Source: Mesotoga sp.
GTDB lineage: Bacteria > Thermotogota > Thermotogae > Petrotogales > Kosmotogaceae
Length of the DNA stretch: 14,820 nt
Assembly: GCA_011620045.1 (NCBI GenBank)
Contig: WOZY01000062.1
Span: 1 to 14,820 of the forward strand
Direction of reading: 5' to 3'
Shown here: positions 1 through 6,702 of the stretch, piece by piece
Layout of the letters: the number at the start of each line of letters is the position of its first letter
Numbering within the stretch: the first letter of the stretch is position 1
Program-made: the position numbers and the translations under genes
The notes under the pieces: model-generated
Told to the model about the DNA's origin: nothing
The model's database searches: none
The model's input: only the letters and a program-made list of their open reading frames with translations

Positions 1-363
1 GCTCCGATCAGGTCGATAGTACTGGACATGATGGAAAAGGGCATAGAAAGAAATGCGTATTACTTCTTTGGAGCAAGGAGCAAGAAGGATCTCTTCTATC
101 TTGAGGAAATGAAGGAGATCGAAAGCAAAATGCCTAACTTCCATTTCATACCGGCTTTGTCCGACCCCCTGCCCGAAGACGGCTGGGAAGGCGAAGTGGG
201 ACTGATAACTGATGTGGTTGACAGGTACCTTGCCGAGCAGGGAGATAAGCCTTCCAGAGAGGGTTATCTCTGCGGCAGTCCCGGGATGATAAATGCCTGT
301 ATAAGCGTACTGAAAAAGCACAACGTACCGGAAGAAAAGATCTACTACGACAAATTCGGATAG
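1..363 (+). CDS. NqrF-like NADH:quinone oxidoreductase subunit, C-terminal part (5' end outside window)
   Basis: This is the last 120 residues of a flavin/NAD-dependent reductase. The frame is open from base 1, and the first residues (APIRSIVLDMMEKG) match the middle of the NAD-binding domain, so the gene begins left of the window and the first internal ATG at 28 is not its start. Recognisable NqrF-family features are GARSKKDLFYLEE near residue 25, ALSDPLPEDGWEG near residue 52, CGSPGMINA near residue 93 (the nicotinamide-side loop) and the final YYDKFG. In NqrF this domain takes hydride from NADH and passes electrons through FAD to a [2Fe-2S] centre at the cytoplasmic face of a Na+-pumping complex. 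The N-terminal ferredoxin domain and any partner subunits lie outside the window, so a stand-alone NqrF-like reductase cannot be excluded. The next gene follows after 16 bases and is probably co-transcribed. Confidence 0.85.
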   Translation, partial: APIRSIVLDMMEKGIERNAYYFFGARSKKDLFYLEEMKEIESKMPNFHFIPALSDPLPEDGWEGEVGLITDVVDRYLAEQGDKPSREGYLCGSPGMINACISVLKKHNVPEEKIYYDKFG

Positions 364-379
364 TTTTGGAGGTGAGATT

Positions 380-838
380 ATGAAACAGACTCCGGACTTC
401 GATAGGATTCAGGAAAACATGAGAGCCGGCAGCATCACAGGTCCAGGCTTTCTTGGGGATGACGAAAGAAACCTGCTGGATATTATTAGCGAGGATGAGT
501 CGAAGGTGAAGGAACTCGGCTTGACGAACGAAATAATCGCCGACAAGCTGGAAATGCTTATGAAGCAAGGCGGAAGAGGATTCGGTTCGCCTGTCAGAGT
601 CGATGATCGCTTCGTTGTAATCGTTGAGGAGAGTCGCGGTTACATACCCTGCCCCTTTCGACACGGACATCTTTCAAAAAAAGTAAACGTCAATGTGAGA
701 AATATTGCCCTGAAGGAAGAGATAGACTATTCACCGATTTCCATTCATCTGATACGAGAGCACGGTTTCTATCAGGGAAAAGGTTCGACCTACAGGCTCG
801 ATCCCGAAAAGGTTGCAAAGATTCTGGAGTTGATCTGA
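380..838 (+). CDS. conserved soluble protein of unknown function with CPFRHGH motif
   Basis: I do not recognise a named function. The 152-residue product has no signal peptide or membrane segment. It begins at an ATG with a strong GGAGGTG ribosome site six bases upstream. The N-terminal half (about 1-85) is charged and helical. The C-terminal half holds a tight motif cluster: RGYIPCPFRHGHLSKK near residues 90-105, then SIHLIREHGFYQGKGSTYRL near 122-141. The single Cys with several His in C-P-F-x-H-G-H and the later H-L-I-x-x-H-G-F could bind a metal, but that is inference from composition. It lies 16 bases after the NqrF-like gene, so it may be an accessory or assembly factor for that reductase, or only an operon neighbour. 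The gene is clearly real: good ribosome site, coding-like composition and dense conserved-looking motifs. Confidence 0.75.
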   Translation: MKQTPDFDRIQENMRAGSITGPGFLGDDERNLLDIISEDESKVKELGLTNEIIADKLEMLMKQGGRGFGSPVRVDDRFVVIVEESRGYIPCPFRHGHLSKKVNVNVRNIALKEEIDYSPISIHLIREHGFYQGKGSTYRLDPEKVAKILELI

Positions 839-867
839 CTAGATGAATTTGCCGGGTGTGACTGAAA

Positions 868-1464
868 ATGGTCAGTAGGAATAGTTCAAGAAACAGGGTG
901 CTTTTCACGTTCTTCTTCGTAGTTGCGTTGATTGCATTTGCTTCGTATTACGCCTTTGGACACAAGATGGATGTGGTTGTTCCTGCCAGCGAGATCGAAC
1001 TGGATGAGCTGACCTTCAACAACAGCGTCTTCTCCCTTCTTGGAGAAGCTCCTTTTCCGCCGGATCAGGGTCTTGCTAACGGAGTTTCTGTAGAGCAGAA
1101 CGATGGTGAGGTGATCCGGGTATTATACCCGCCCGAAGACGACTCTGTCAGGAGCTTACAGTTCGAGCTGAACTCTAGGGTGATAAATGTGTATATCTGG
1201 AAGATGAATTCCGCAGACTCCGCAAGAAGAACCTGGGAGACGCTCTTCCTTGTGGAAGGTTCGGTACTGACGAGAGACATGGGCAGGATAAAGAAGGCAG
1301 ATTACTGCTATGCAAAAGTGGTAAGGTTCGGTGGCAAAGACCAGGCTCTCATCTGGCAGAAAGGAAATTGGGTGGTACTGGCCAAGAGTCCGGGATTCAC
1401 AATGGAAAGAGAAGAGGAGAGAGAGATTCTAACTGAGCTATTCGACCCTAGTATAAGAAGTTGA
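868..1464 (+). CDS. membrane-anchored exported protein of unknown function
   Basis: This 198-residue protein has a short basic N-terminus, then one hydrophobic segment at about residues 11-30 (VLFTFFFVVALIAFASYYAF), followed by a hydrophilic remainder of about 165 residues with an acidic character. The likely topology is a signal anchor with the bulk outside the cytoplasmic membrane. No lipobox Cys follows the hydrophobic segment. The body has alternating beta-like stretches (for example VINVYIWKM and DQALIWQKGNWVVLAKSPG), and I recognise no family. The ribosome site upstream of the ATG is weak (GGGTGTG), and the gene lies 29 bases after the 152-residue protein, so it may be the last gene of that plus-strand unit. 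Its last 17 bases overlap the tail of the convergent DUF523 gene, leaving no room for an intergenic terminator. Confidence 0.65.
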   Translation: MVSRNSSRNRVLFTFFFVVALIAFASYYAFGHKMDVVVPASEIELDELTFNNSVFSLLGEAPFPPDQGLANGVSVEQNDGEVIRVLYPPEDDSVRSLQFELNSRVINVYIWKMNSADSARRTWETLFLVEGSVLTRDMGRIKKADYCYAKVVRFGGKDQALIWQKGNWVVLAKSPGFTMEREEEREILTELFDPSIRS

Positions 1465-1900
1465 TCTCTTCTTCGGAATAGACTTCAATAGCGTTCTTCA
1501 TGAGAAGCTCCGCCGTTATTCCCATTCCGTCGATCATCACCCCGCTGAAAGTACCGTCGTAGATGCCTTTGCACCCACAAGAAGGACTCCTCGACCTGAG
1601 GAGAGCGATACTGGTTCCGGAAAGCTTGGCTATTTTCAACGCCTCTTCGGCTCCTCGTGTGTAGTTCTGAGTAACATCCTTCCCAAACTGATCGATAACT
1701 ATCCTTGTTGCCCGCCAGTCGCATGAAGTAGTTATTTCTGCCCTGGGACGCGGTGTCGGAAGCCCTCCGAGCTGCTCAGGACAGACCGGTAAAAAAACAA
1801 ACCTGTCCACCAGCTCAAGAAGCTTCAAAGACAGGTTGTTATCTCCGCGATACGTACAGTTGACACCGATGAGGCAGGCGCTAACCAGGATCTTTGTCAT
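1448..1900 (-). CDS. DUF523 family protein
   Basis: The 150-residue protein matches the DUF523 pattern: an N-terminal SACLIGVNCTYRGDNN, then PVCPEQLGGLPTPRPRAE near residues 38-55, and SRSPSCGCKGIYDGTFSG near 103-120. The conserved cysteines (SACL, NCTY, PVCPEQ, SCGC) suggest metal or Fe-S binding or thiol chemistry, but the biochemical function of DUF523 is not established to my knowledge. The length agrees with stand-alone family members. The ATG start overlaps the stop of the peptidase gene upstream (ATGA), so translation is probably coupled and this is the last gene of the long minus-strand run. The 3' end runs 17 bases into the opposite-strand membrane-protein gene. Confidence 0.85.
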   Translation of the reverse strand: MTKILVSACLIGVNCTYRGDNNLSLKLLELVDRFVFLPVCPEQLGGLPTPRPRAEITTSCDWRATRIVIDQFGKDVTQNYTRGAEEALKIAKLSGTSIALLRSRSPSCGCKGIYDGTFSGVMIDGMGITAELLMKNAIEVYSEEEINFLY

Positions 1901-2745
1901 TTACCACCGGCAGCGGTGCCGTCATCCTCTCTTCTTATCACGTACATGAGGTCACGTGTGGGGAGCATCGAAAGGGGATTCATCGTGTTGGTCTTCGGAT
2001 CTCTAACTTCGAAATGTACGTGAGGACCCGTTGAGATCCCAGTGGTTCCGACCCGGCCGATCAACGAACCGGTCTCCACTCTTTGACCCATATAAACACT
2101 GATTCTGCTCATGTGGCCATAACGGGTAACGTAACCATTGTCGTGCTGTATTTCAACCATATTCCCATAACCGCCGTTTGTTCCGGCAAAGACTACTGTT
2201 CCCCTCGAACCTGCAAAGATCGGTGTTCCTTCGGAAGCCGCAATGTCAAGTCCCGAATGAAATGAGGGCTGCCCGCTCACAGGATGAGTTCTCCAACCGT
2301 AATCGGAAGATATGACCCCATAAATGGGCCACCTGAATGGGGAACTCTGAGGAACATACTGACACAAGTTTATCAGGGACATGGGAATGAAGATTCTCTG
2401 TCCAGGGTTGATAATCGAATCGGGCCGAAGGTTGTTCGCCGCTATCAACTCTTCGACAGGTGAGAAGAAAAGCTTTGCTATATAATCGAAGGTATCGCCG
2501 GACTGAACCTCGTAGATCAGACCATCGGGCTGAGGTATTCGGAGCGTATCTCCTGCCTTAATACTGCTAGGATTCTTCAGATTGTTGAAATCGATAATTG
2601 TCGAAATGCAAACATCCAAATCCCTGGAAATAGTGTGAATCGAGTCTCCCGATCTAACCACGTACGTAACGAGGAAATACGCAAAACTGCGAGTCATAAA
2701 GAGCAAAGACATAACTAAGAATAACAGAATGACCCGACGGTTCAT
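1897..2745 (-). CDS. secreted LysM-M23 peptidoglycan peptidase
   Basis: This 282-residue envelope protein has an N-terminal signal peptide or anchor (about residues 4-25), two LysM carbohydrate-binding repeats (about 28-71, with VRSGDSIHTIS; and about 78-121, with VQSGDTFDYIA), and a LytM-type M23 metallopeptidase domain at about 140-258. All zinc and catalytic signatures are present: HxxxD as H163 and D167 in FHSGLDIAA, H211 in RYGHMS, and HxH as H242/H244 in GPHVHFE. It should therefore be an active endopeptidase that binds glycan strands and cuts peptide cross-links outside the membrane. EnvC/NlpD-type members lack these ligands, so this is not one of those. The ATG follows GGAGGTGG and overlaps the dgkA stop (ATGA). 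The neighbouring lipid kinase also serves the envelope, so the pair makes functional sense. Confidence 0.93.
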   Translation of the reverse strand: MNRRVILLFLVMSLLFMTRSFAYFLVTYVVRSGDSIHTISRDLDVCISTIIDFNNLKNPSSIKAGDTLRIPQPDGLIYEVQSGDTFDYIAKLFFSPVEELIAANNLRPDSIINPGQRIFIPMSLINLCQYVPQSSPFRWPIYGVISSDYGWRTHPVSGQPSFHSGLDIAASEGTPIFAGSRGTVVFAGTNGGYGNMVEIQHDNGYVTRYGHMSRISVYMGQRVETGSLIGRVGTTGISTGPHVHFEVRDPKTNTMNPLSMLPTRDLMYVIRREDDGTAAGGK

Positions 2746-3173
2746 TCCCTGCCACCTCCAAAAAGCCCCAAGAAGAAGAAGATTACCAAGATCATTATAC
2801 CAAAAAGCAGTCCGATGGCAAAATGCAAACCGAAAATTGATTGTAAAATAATGGATAATCCTATAAGAATAGATACAGCAGCCCCCATAAGCACTACTGA
2901 GGCTGCTGTATCCTTTAGTACACGCACTCTATCGTCATAGTAGGGATGCAGTATATCGGCCATCTTCTCCACCACTGTGTTAATTCCCTCGAGAAGTAAT
3001 ACCATAAACGTACAGAAAAGAAGCCAATAATAATCATTCTTGTCAAGCCCTAGCAGAGCGCCTAGAGTTAGAATTACTGCTCCGAACACGAGCTGGATTC
3101 TGAAGTTCCGTTCCTTCAAGAGATACTTTATTCCGTTTGTTGCGTTGCCTAGACTTCTGACAAACTTCTTCAT
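2742..3173 (-). CDS. dgkA: diacylglycerol/undecaprenol kinase, DgkA family
   Basis: This small integral membrane kinase phosphorylates diacylglycerol or, in Gram-positive-type relatives, undecaprenol, feeding lipid carrier for peptidoglycan synthesis. The 143-residue product shows the family features in order: an N-terminal amphipathic region with ERNFRIQL (21-28), the active-site helix LLEGINTVVEKMAD (61-74; E62, N65 and E69 in the ExxNTxxE pattern), and LKDTAASVVLMGA (86-98; K87, D88) before the third helix. Family members usually stop near 120 residues. This one has an extra hydrophobic segment at about 113-138 ending FLGLFGGGRE. The ATG is fixed by the conserved MKKFVRSLGNATNGIKYLLK start. 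It has no good ribosome site of its own and sits inside the 3' end of the oxidoreductase gamma gene in another frame, so translation is probably coupled. Whether the substrate is diacylglycerol or undecaprenol cannot be told from sequence. Confidence 0.9.
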   Translation of the reverse strand: MKKFVRSLGNATNGIKYLLKERNFRIQLVFGAVILTLGALLGLDKNDYYWLLFCTFMVLLLEGINTVVEKMADILHPYYDDRVRVLKDTAASVVLMGAAVSILIGLSIILQSIFGLHFAIGLLFGIMILVIFFFLGLFGGGRE

Positions 3174-3780
3174 TCAAATCCCCGGCCGACAGAATCGATT
3201 CTTCACTTCTAATATTGTAAGACTTCTCAATAAGTGAGTAACCGAAATCAATAGCCCGGGAGTTCATCTCAACGTACTTTGCCTTGATGTGCTTGACCAT
3301 GGCTTCCTTAAGTGATTGAGTGGTGACGAAATTCCCGGCTCTGGCAATCAGTCCCAACCCCACCATATTAGCGGGAAGCGTGCTGCCAAATTTATTCTCT
3401 GTGAGTTCCGTTACCGGCTTGGAAATAATCTTTCTCGTCATTCTTATTCCTTCTTTCGGAATGGATTTGACGAGAGTCGAATCTATTATAAGGACGCCGT
3501 TCATATGAATCAGGGGAACGTGAGCATTAACGGCGGTCTGGTGCATGGAATAGATAAGTTCAAAGGAATGGGCTTTTGGGTAGTCGATCGGCTCGCTGTT
3601 GAAAAGGACATCACAATAAGAGAGCCCGCCCCTCACCTGCGCGCCGAATGATTGAGTCTGAACGACCCAGCTTCCCTGAATAAGGAGCGCTTCAGCGAGA
3701 ATGATGCCCATCAAGACATTTCCCTGGCCACCGATACCGGAAATCCTTACTGAATGAGGTTCCGAAAACGCGTGCTTCAT
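3043..3780 (-). CDS. 2-oxoacid:ferredoxin oxidoreductase, gamma subunit (extended or frameshifted C-terminus)
   Basis: The first 190 or so residues are a typical gamma subunit of the pyruvate/2-oxoacid:ferredoxin oxidoreductase superfamily. They include SGIGGQGNVLMG (14-25), SFGAQVRGGLSYCDV (about 44-58), a Pro-Ala-Asn segment (TLPANMVGLGLIARAG) and the terminal helix RAIDFGYSLIEKSYN. Family members end close to that point. Here the frame continues for some 45 more residues that are basic and low in complexity (for example QKSRQRNKRNK), and that part coincides with the dgkA coding sequence in another frame. The tail is thus probably not functional protein. Skipping one base in the GGGG run at 3180-3183 would end the protein at 201 residues, with TGA (3176-3174) abutting the dgkA ATG. 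The start overlaps the beta-subunit stop (ATGA). No alpha or delta subunit is adjacent. Confidence 0.85.
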   Translation of the reverse strand: MKHAFSEPHSVRISGIGGQGNVLMGIILAEALLIQGSWVVQTQSFGAQVRGGLSYCDVLFNSEPIDYPKAHSFELIYSMHQTAVNAHVPLIHMNGVLIIDSTLVKSIPKEGIRMTRKIISKPVTELTENKFGSTLPANMVGLGLIARAGNFVTTQSLKEAMVKHIKAKYVEMNSRAIDFGYSLIEKSYNIRSEESILSAGDLNEEVCQKSRQRNKRNKVSLEGTELQNPARVRSSNSNSRRSARA

Positions 3781-4613
3781 TCTTCGTCACCTCTCTCGGC
3801 AGCGATTATCCGTTCGCTCATAATCCTGTATCTGTCGCTGTAAGTTTCCGCTTCTCTATTGACAAACTCGCCGGCAACTATCTTGTCCGATAATTCCTCG
3901 GGAGACATTGTTTTTGCTTTCTTGATCTGCACCGTGTTCTTCTTGAAATACGTCAGCAGATCTTCCGGTCTGGACATTGCGTTGTATCTTCCGTAGTATG
4001 TGTGACAGTTGGTCATTATCTCCACCACTCCCATACCTTTGTGATTCAAGGCATTCTGGATGAACTGCACCATCTGGGCATAGTGAAAGACTGTCGACCT
4101 GGCGACATAGGTCGCACCGGAGGCGACTGCGAGATTCACTATGTCGAACGAGTTCTCAACATTTCCGTAAGGTGAAGTCGAAGCGATCTTCTCATGAGGC
4201 GTTGTCGGCGAATACTGTCCGCCCGTCATTCCGTATATATTGTTATTGAAAACTATCACGGTAAGATCCATGTTTCTCCTGCAGGCATGGATGAAGTGAT
4301 TTCCGCCAATTGCCATCATGTCTCCGTCCCCGCCCATCACAACAACGTTGAATTCCGGTCGCGCCAGTTTAACGCCTGTAGCGAACGCTATAGCCCTTCC
4401 GTGAAGAGTGTGCATAGTGTTGAAGTTAAGGTATCCTGTGACTCTGGAAGAGCATCCAATGCCGGATATTACGGCGACTCTGTCGGGATCAAGGGCGCCC
4501 TTGTCGACCGCGTCAATGAAGGCCTTCATAATAACGCCGTTTCCGCAGCCTGGACACCAAACGTGAGGCATCCTGTCTTGCCTAAGATACTTGGTTAGCC
4601 TTGCGATAGCCAT
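3777..4613 (-). CDS. 2-oxoacid:ferredoxin oxidoreductase, beta (TPP-binding) subunit
   Basis: This subunit holds thiamine pyrophosphate and an Fe-S cluster and carries out oxidative decarboxylation of a 2-oxoacid coupled to CoA and ferredoxin, in the cytoplasm. The 278-residue sequence shows WCPGCGNG (19-26, with C20 and C23), C54 in SGIGCSSR and C203 in MTNCHTYYGR. These four positions match the cluster-ligand spacing of archaeal-type OFOR beta subunits. The TPP motif is GGDGDMMAIGGNH (94-106) followed by FNNNIYGMTGGQ (122-133). The pattern resembles KorB/OorB-type enzymes, but the substrate (2-oxoglutarate, pyruvate or branched-chain oxoacid) cannot be decided, since specificity is set largely by the absent alpha subunit. 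The ATG is preceded by GGGAGGAAATC, a strong ribosome site. The upstream deaminase ends 13 bases before the start, the only gap in the long operon. The gamma gene follows with a four-base overlap. Confidence 0.93.
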   Translation of the reverse strand: MAIARLTKYLRQDRMPHVWCPGCGNGVIMKAFIDAVDKGALDPDRVAVISGIGCSSRVTGYLNFNTMHTLHGRAIAFATGVKLARPEFNVVVMGGDGDMMAIGGNHFIHACRRNMDLTVIVFNNNIYGMTGGQYSPTTPHEKIASTSPYGNVENSFDIVNLAVASGATYVARSTVFHYAQMVQFIQNALNHKGMGVVEIMTNCHTYYGRYNAMSRPEDLLTYFKKNTVQIKKAKTMSPEELSDKIVAGEFVNREAETYSDRYRIMSERIIAAERGDEE

Positions 4614-4626
4614 GATTTCCTCCCAT

Positions 4627-5133
4627 TCACTCTATAAAATGCGTCATGACGACACCCGTCTTATCGAACATGAACTCAGTAAGTGGATCGGGATAGCCTT
4701 CAGAGAAGACGACCCGCTTAATGCCAGCATTTATTATCAGTCTGGCGCAAATGGAGCAGGGACGGTGGGTTACGTAGATCATCGACCCGTCTGTTGAAAT
4801 TCCGAATTTCGCAGCTTGAGACAGGGCGTTCTGTTCGGCGTGAGCCGCGTAACAGATCTCCTGATTCTGACCTGATGGTATTTTCAGAGCGTCCCTGATG
4901 CACTCTGTTTCGTCGCAGTGAGGAAATCCAGAAGGCGGCTGGTTATAGCCCGTAGCGAGAATTCGATTCTCTCTTACGATCAAGGCTCCGACCTTTCTGT
5001 GATGACAACTCGACCTCTCTCTCACTTGATACGCAAGTTTCATGAAGTACGAATCCCAGCTCTCCGTAGGGCTTGTGGATTTATGAACCGAAAAATGATC
5101 CAGGAAATCCGAAAGTTCTTCTACAGACATCAT
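4627..5133 (-). CDS. deoxycytidylate (dCMP) deaminase family protein, ComEB-like
   Basis: This cytoplasmic zinc enzyme probably converts dCMP to dUMP, supplying the thymidylate pathway. The 168 residues contain the deaminase signatures: RSSCHHRKVGALIV (about 40-53), ATGYNQPPSGFPHC (60-73), the HAE catalytic motif at H98-A99-E100, and PCSIC at 125-129 supplying C126 and C129 as zinc ligands. The N-terminus carries about 25 residues before the usual SWDSYFMKLA start of the domain. They are in frame after an ATGATG with an upstream GAAGGA, so I keep the first ATG, although ATG at 5130 is equally possible. The start overlaps the stop of the diiron-protein gene. ComEB-type proteins are named from competence operons, but nothing here points to competence. 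An alternative is a broader cytidine or deoxycytidine deaminase activity. Confidence 0.9.
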   Translation of the reverse strand: MMSVEELSDFLDHFSVHKSTSPTESWDSYFMKLAYQVRERSSCHHRKVGALIVRENRILATGYNQPPSGFPHCDETECIRDALKIPSGQNQEICYAAHAEQNALSQAAKFGISTDGSMIYVTHRPCSICARLIINAGIKRVVFSEGYPDPLTEFMFDKTGVVMTHFIE

Positions 5134-5579
5134 CTCAGTCCTTCCAGAAGTTCAATGTGTTTTTCCTCTTCAGCGATGATCTTTTCGAGGGCATCGGCAG
5201 TCTCTGTCTTCACGTTATTCACAAAACTCCTGTAGAAAGTTATGCTCTTTTTCTCGACTTCTATTGCCAGGGCTATAGCCTCGTCATAATCGGAACTGCT
5301 CATTGCATCGTGAAGTCTGCCGGAAAAAACGGCTTCCTTGGTCAAGTCCTCCATATATGCCCCTGCATCATCCCAGTTCACGAGTTCTATGGCCTCTTCC
5401 TCGAATCTCTTCAGGAGAGTGCGGAAGGTCTCTGCATGACTTCTCTCCTGAGAAGAAAGAAAACGAAAGACCGAGCCCTGATTTTCATTATTGCTGCTCT
5501 CGGCCAGGTCTCTGTAGAAGTCTGCTCCTTCATTTTCGACTCTCAGTGCGATCTCGAGCACCTCATGTGGAGAAAGCAA
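5130..5579 (-). CDS. rubrerythrin/ferritin-like diiron protein (TTG start)
   Basis: This 149-residue four-helix protein has two EX28-32ExxH-type half sites. The first is E17 in VENEGADFYRDLAE with E45xxH48 in SSQERSHAE. The second is E109 in AIEVEKKSITFYRSF with E138xxH141 in AEEEKHIELL. This is the ligand set of rubrerythrin-like and bacterioferritin-related diiron proteins. No C-terminal rubredoxin domain with CxxC pairs is present, so it is a stand-alone erythrin domain, probably acting in peroxide reduction or iron handling. The open frame extends to 5642, but the extra residues overlap the hemW end and look unrelated. A TTG at 5579 has AAGGAGGAG nine bases upstream (5587-5595) and gives a normal N-terminus, so I chose it. 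It overlaps hemW by 17 bases, and the dCMP-deaminase gene starts within its stop. Confidence 0.87.
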   Translation of the reverse strand: MLSPHEVLEIALRVENEGADFYRDLAESSNNENQGSVFRFLSSQERSHAETFRTLLKRFEEEAIELVNWDDAGAYMEDLTKEAVFSGRLHDAMSSSDYDEAIALAIEVEKKSITFYRSFVNNVKTETADALEKIIAEEEKHIELLEGLR

Positions 5580-6702
5580 TTTCCATCTCCTCCTTAATAT
5601 CCAAAAGCTTCTGAAAAACGCTTCTGGAGAAATCCATCCCAAGCTCGTTCAACACCAGAACTCTGTAGTCGGGTGAAAAATACTCTCCCAGGTAAAGTCT
5701 AGTTTTCGAAATCAAAAGATCGAGAAGCTCTTTGGGATACCCCGAGCGAGACAGATTTACTCCTTCCGCCAACCTAAGCCCCATAAAAAGAGTCTCAAAC
5801 AATTCCTGAATAACGGTGTTTTCGGTAAATTCACTTACTGGTACCAGATTCCGCCCAATCAGATCATGATAACGGCGCAGGTCACCGGTATTGACATATC
5901 TCTTCCCGTCAAAGTGGCCGCCCGCCGAAAGCCCAAAGCCCAGATACTGCTCATTACGCCAGTACTTGAGATTATGAAGGCATTCTCTATTATCAACTGC
6001 CCACGAAGAGATCTCATATCTCTTGTAGCCCATCTTCTTCAGGGATTCAAGAACCGAATCGTGAAGCCTTTCCAGAATTTCAGGGTCGGGCAGTTCAATG
6101 ATAGCATCATGCACCTGACTCATCAATTTAGTTTCGTGATCGGTATCGAAGACGTAATATGAAACATGGTCCGGTCCGATGGCGTCAATGAGTTCCAGAT
6201 TCGCTCTCACGTTGCTCTCGGCTTCTCCGGGTAGGCCTAAAATGAAATCGAGATTCAAGTTGTCGAACATTTCTCTGCACATGATCAATCTCTGCTTCAG
6301 ATCGGGAGGTACGGGCCTCTCGCAGATTTCGAGAATGCTCTTCTCAGACGACTGCACGCCAACCGATACTCTGTTGAAGCCCATCTTTCTCCATTCTTGG
6401 AGACGTTCTCTTCCCAGTTCCCAGGGATTGGCCTCTATGGTAGCCTCTCTTATCTCTGTTCTCAGCGATCTCTTGAGATGCATGAGCAAATCATTCAGCA
6501 ACTCGACTGGATAAAGCGACGGGGAGCCACCTCCGAAATAGAGCGTTTCGACTGTATCCGAAATCGAATACATCTCGATCTCCCTTTTCAAAGAACGATG
6601 ATATTCGTCTATGAGCGCCGAGTCATACTGAACGGTGCAGAAGTCGCAGTATGAACATTTTCTGGCACAAAACGGGATATGCACATAGGCGCCCGCGCCC
6701 AT
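5563..6702 (-). CDS. hemW: radical SAM heme chaperone HemW
   Basis: This 379-residue radical SAM protein belongs to the HemN/HemW group. The cluster motif is FCARKCSYCDFC with C12, C16 and C19. YFGGGSPS follows at 55-62 and LDFILGLPGE at 151-160. The HNxxYW heme-binding motif characteristic of HemW is present as HNLKYW at 243-248. The length (HemW about 380, HemN about 450) and the lack of the HemN N-terminal extension also favour HemW over true oxygen-independent coproporphyrinogen oxidase. HemW is thought to insert heme into respiratory proteins. Many genomes annotate it as coproporphyrinogen III oxidase, so that label should be treated with care. The ATG overlaps the previous stop (TGATG). 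The following gene encodes an iron-binding protein, which is compatible with a shared heme/iron or oxidative-stress theme, though packing alone could explain it. Confidence 0.92.
   Translation of the reverse strand: MGAGAYVHIPFCARKCSYCDFCTVQYDSALIDEYHRSLKREIEMYSISDTVETLYFGGGSPSLYPVELLNDLLMHLKRSLRTEIREATIEANPWELGRERLQEWRKMGFNRVSVGVQSSEKSILEICERPVPPDLKQRLIMCREMFDNLNLDFILGLPGEAESNVRANLELIDAIGPDHVSYYVFDTDHETKLMSQVHDAIIELPDPEILERLHDSVLESLKKMGYKRYEISSWAVDNRECLHNLKYWRNEQYLGFGLSAGGHFDGKRYVNTGDLRRYHDLIGRNLVPVSEFTENTVIQELFETLFMGLRLAEGVNLSRSGYPKELLDLLISKTRLYLGEYFSPDYRVLVLNELGMDFSRSVFQKLLDIKEEMEIAFST

Noticed and set aside
3171..3183. Classical programmed frameshift site
   Set aside because: No X-XXY-YYZ slippery heptamer or obvious downstream structure is present. 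A simple G-run indel or a genuine overlap is the simpler reading, so it is reported only as an anomaly.
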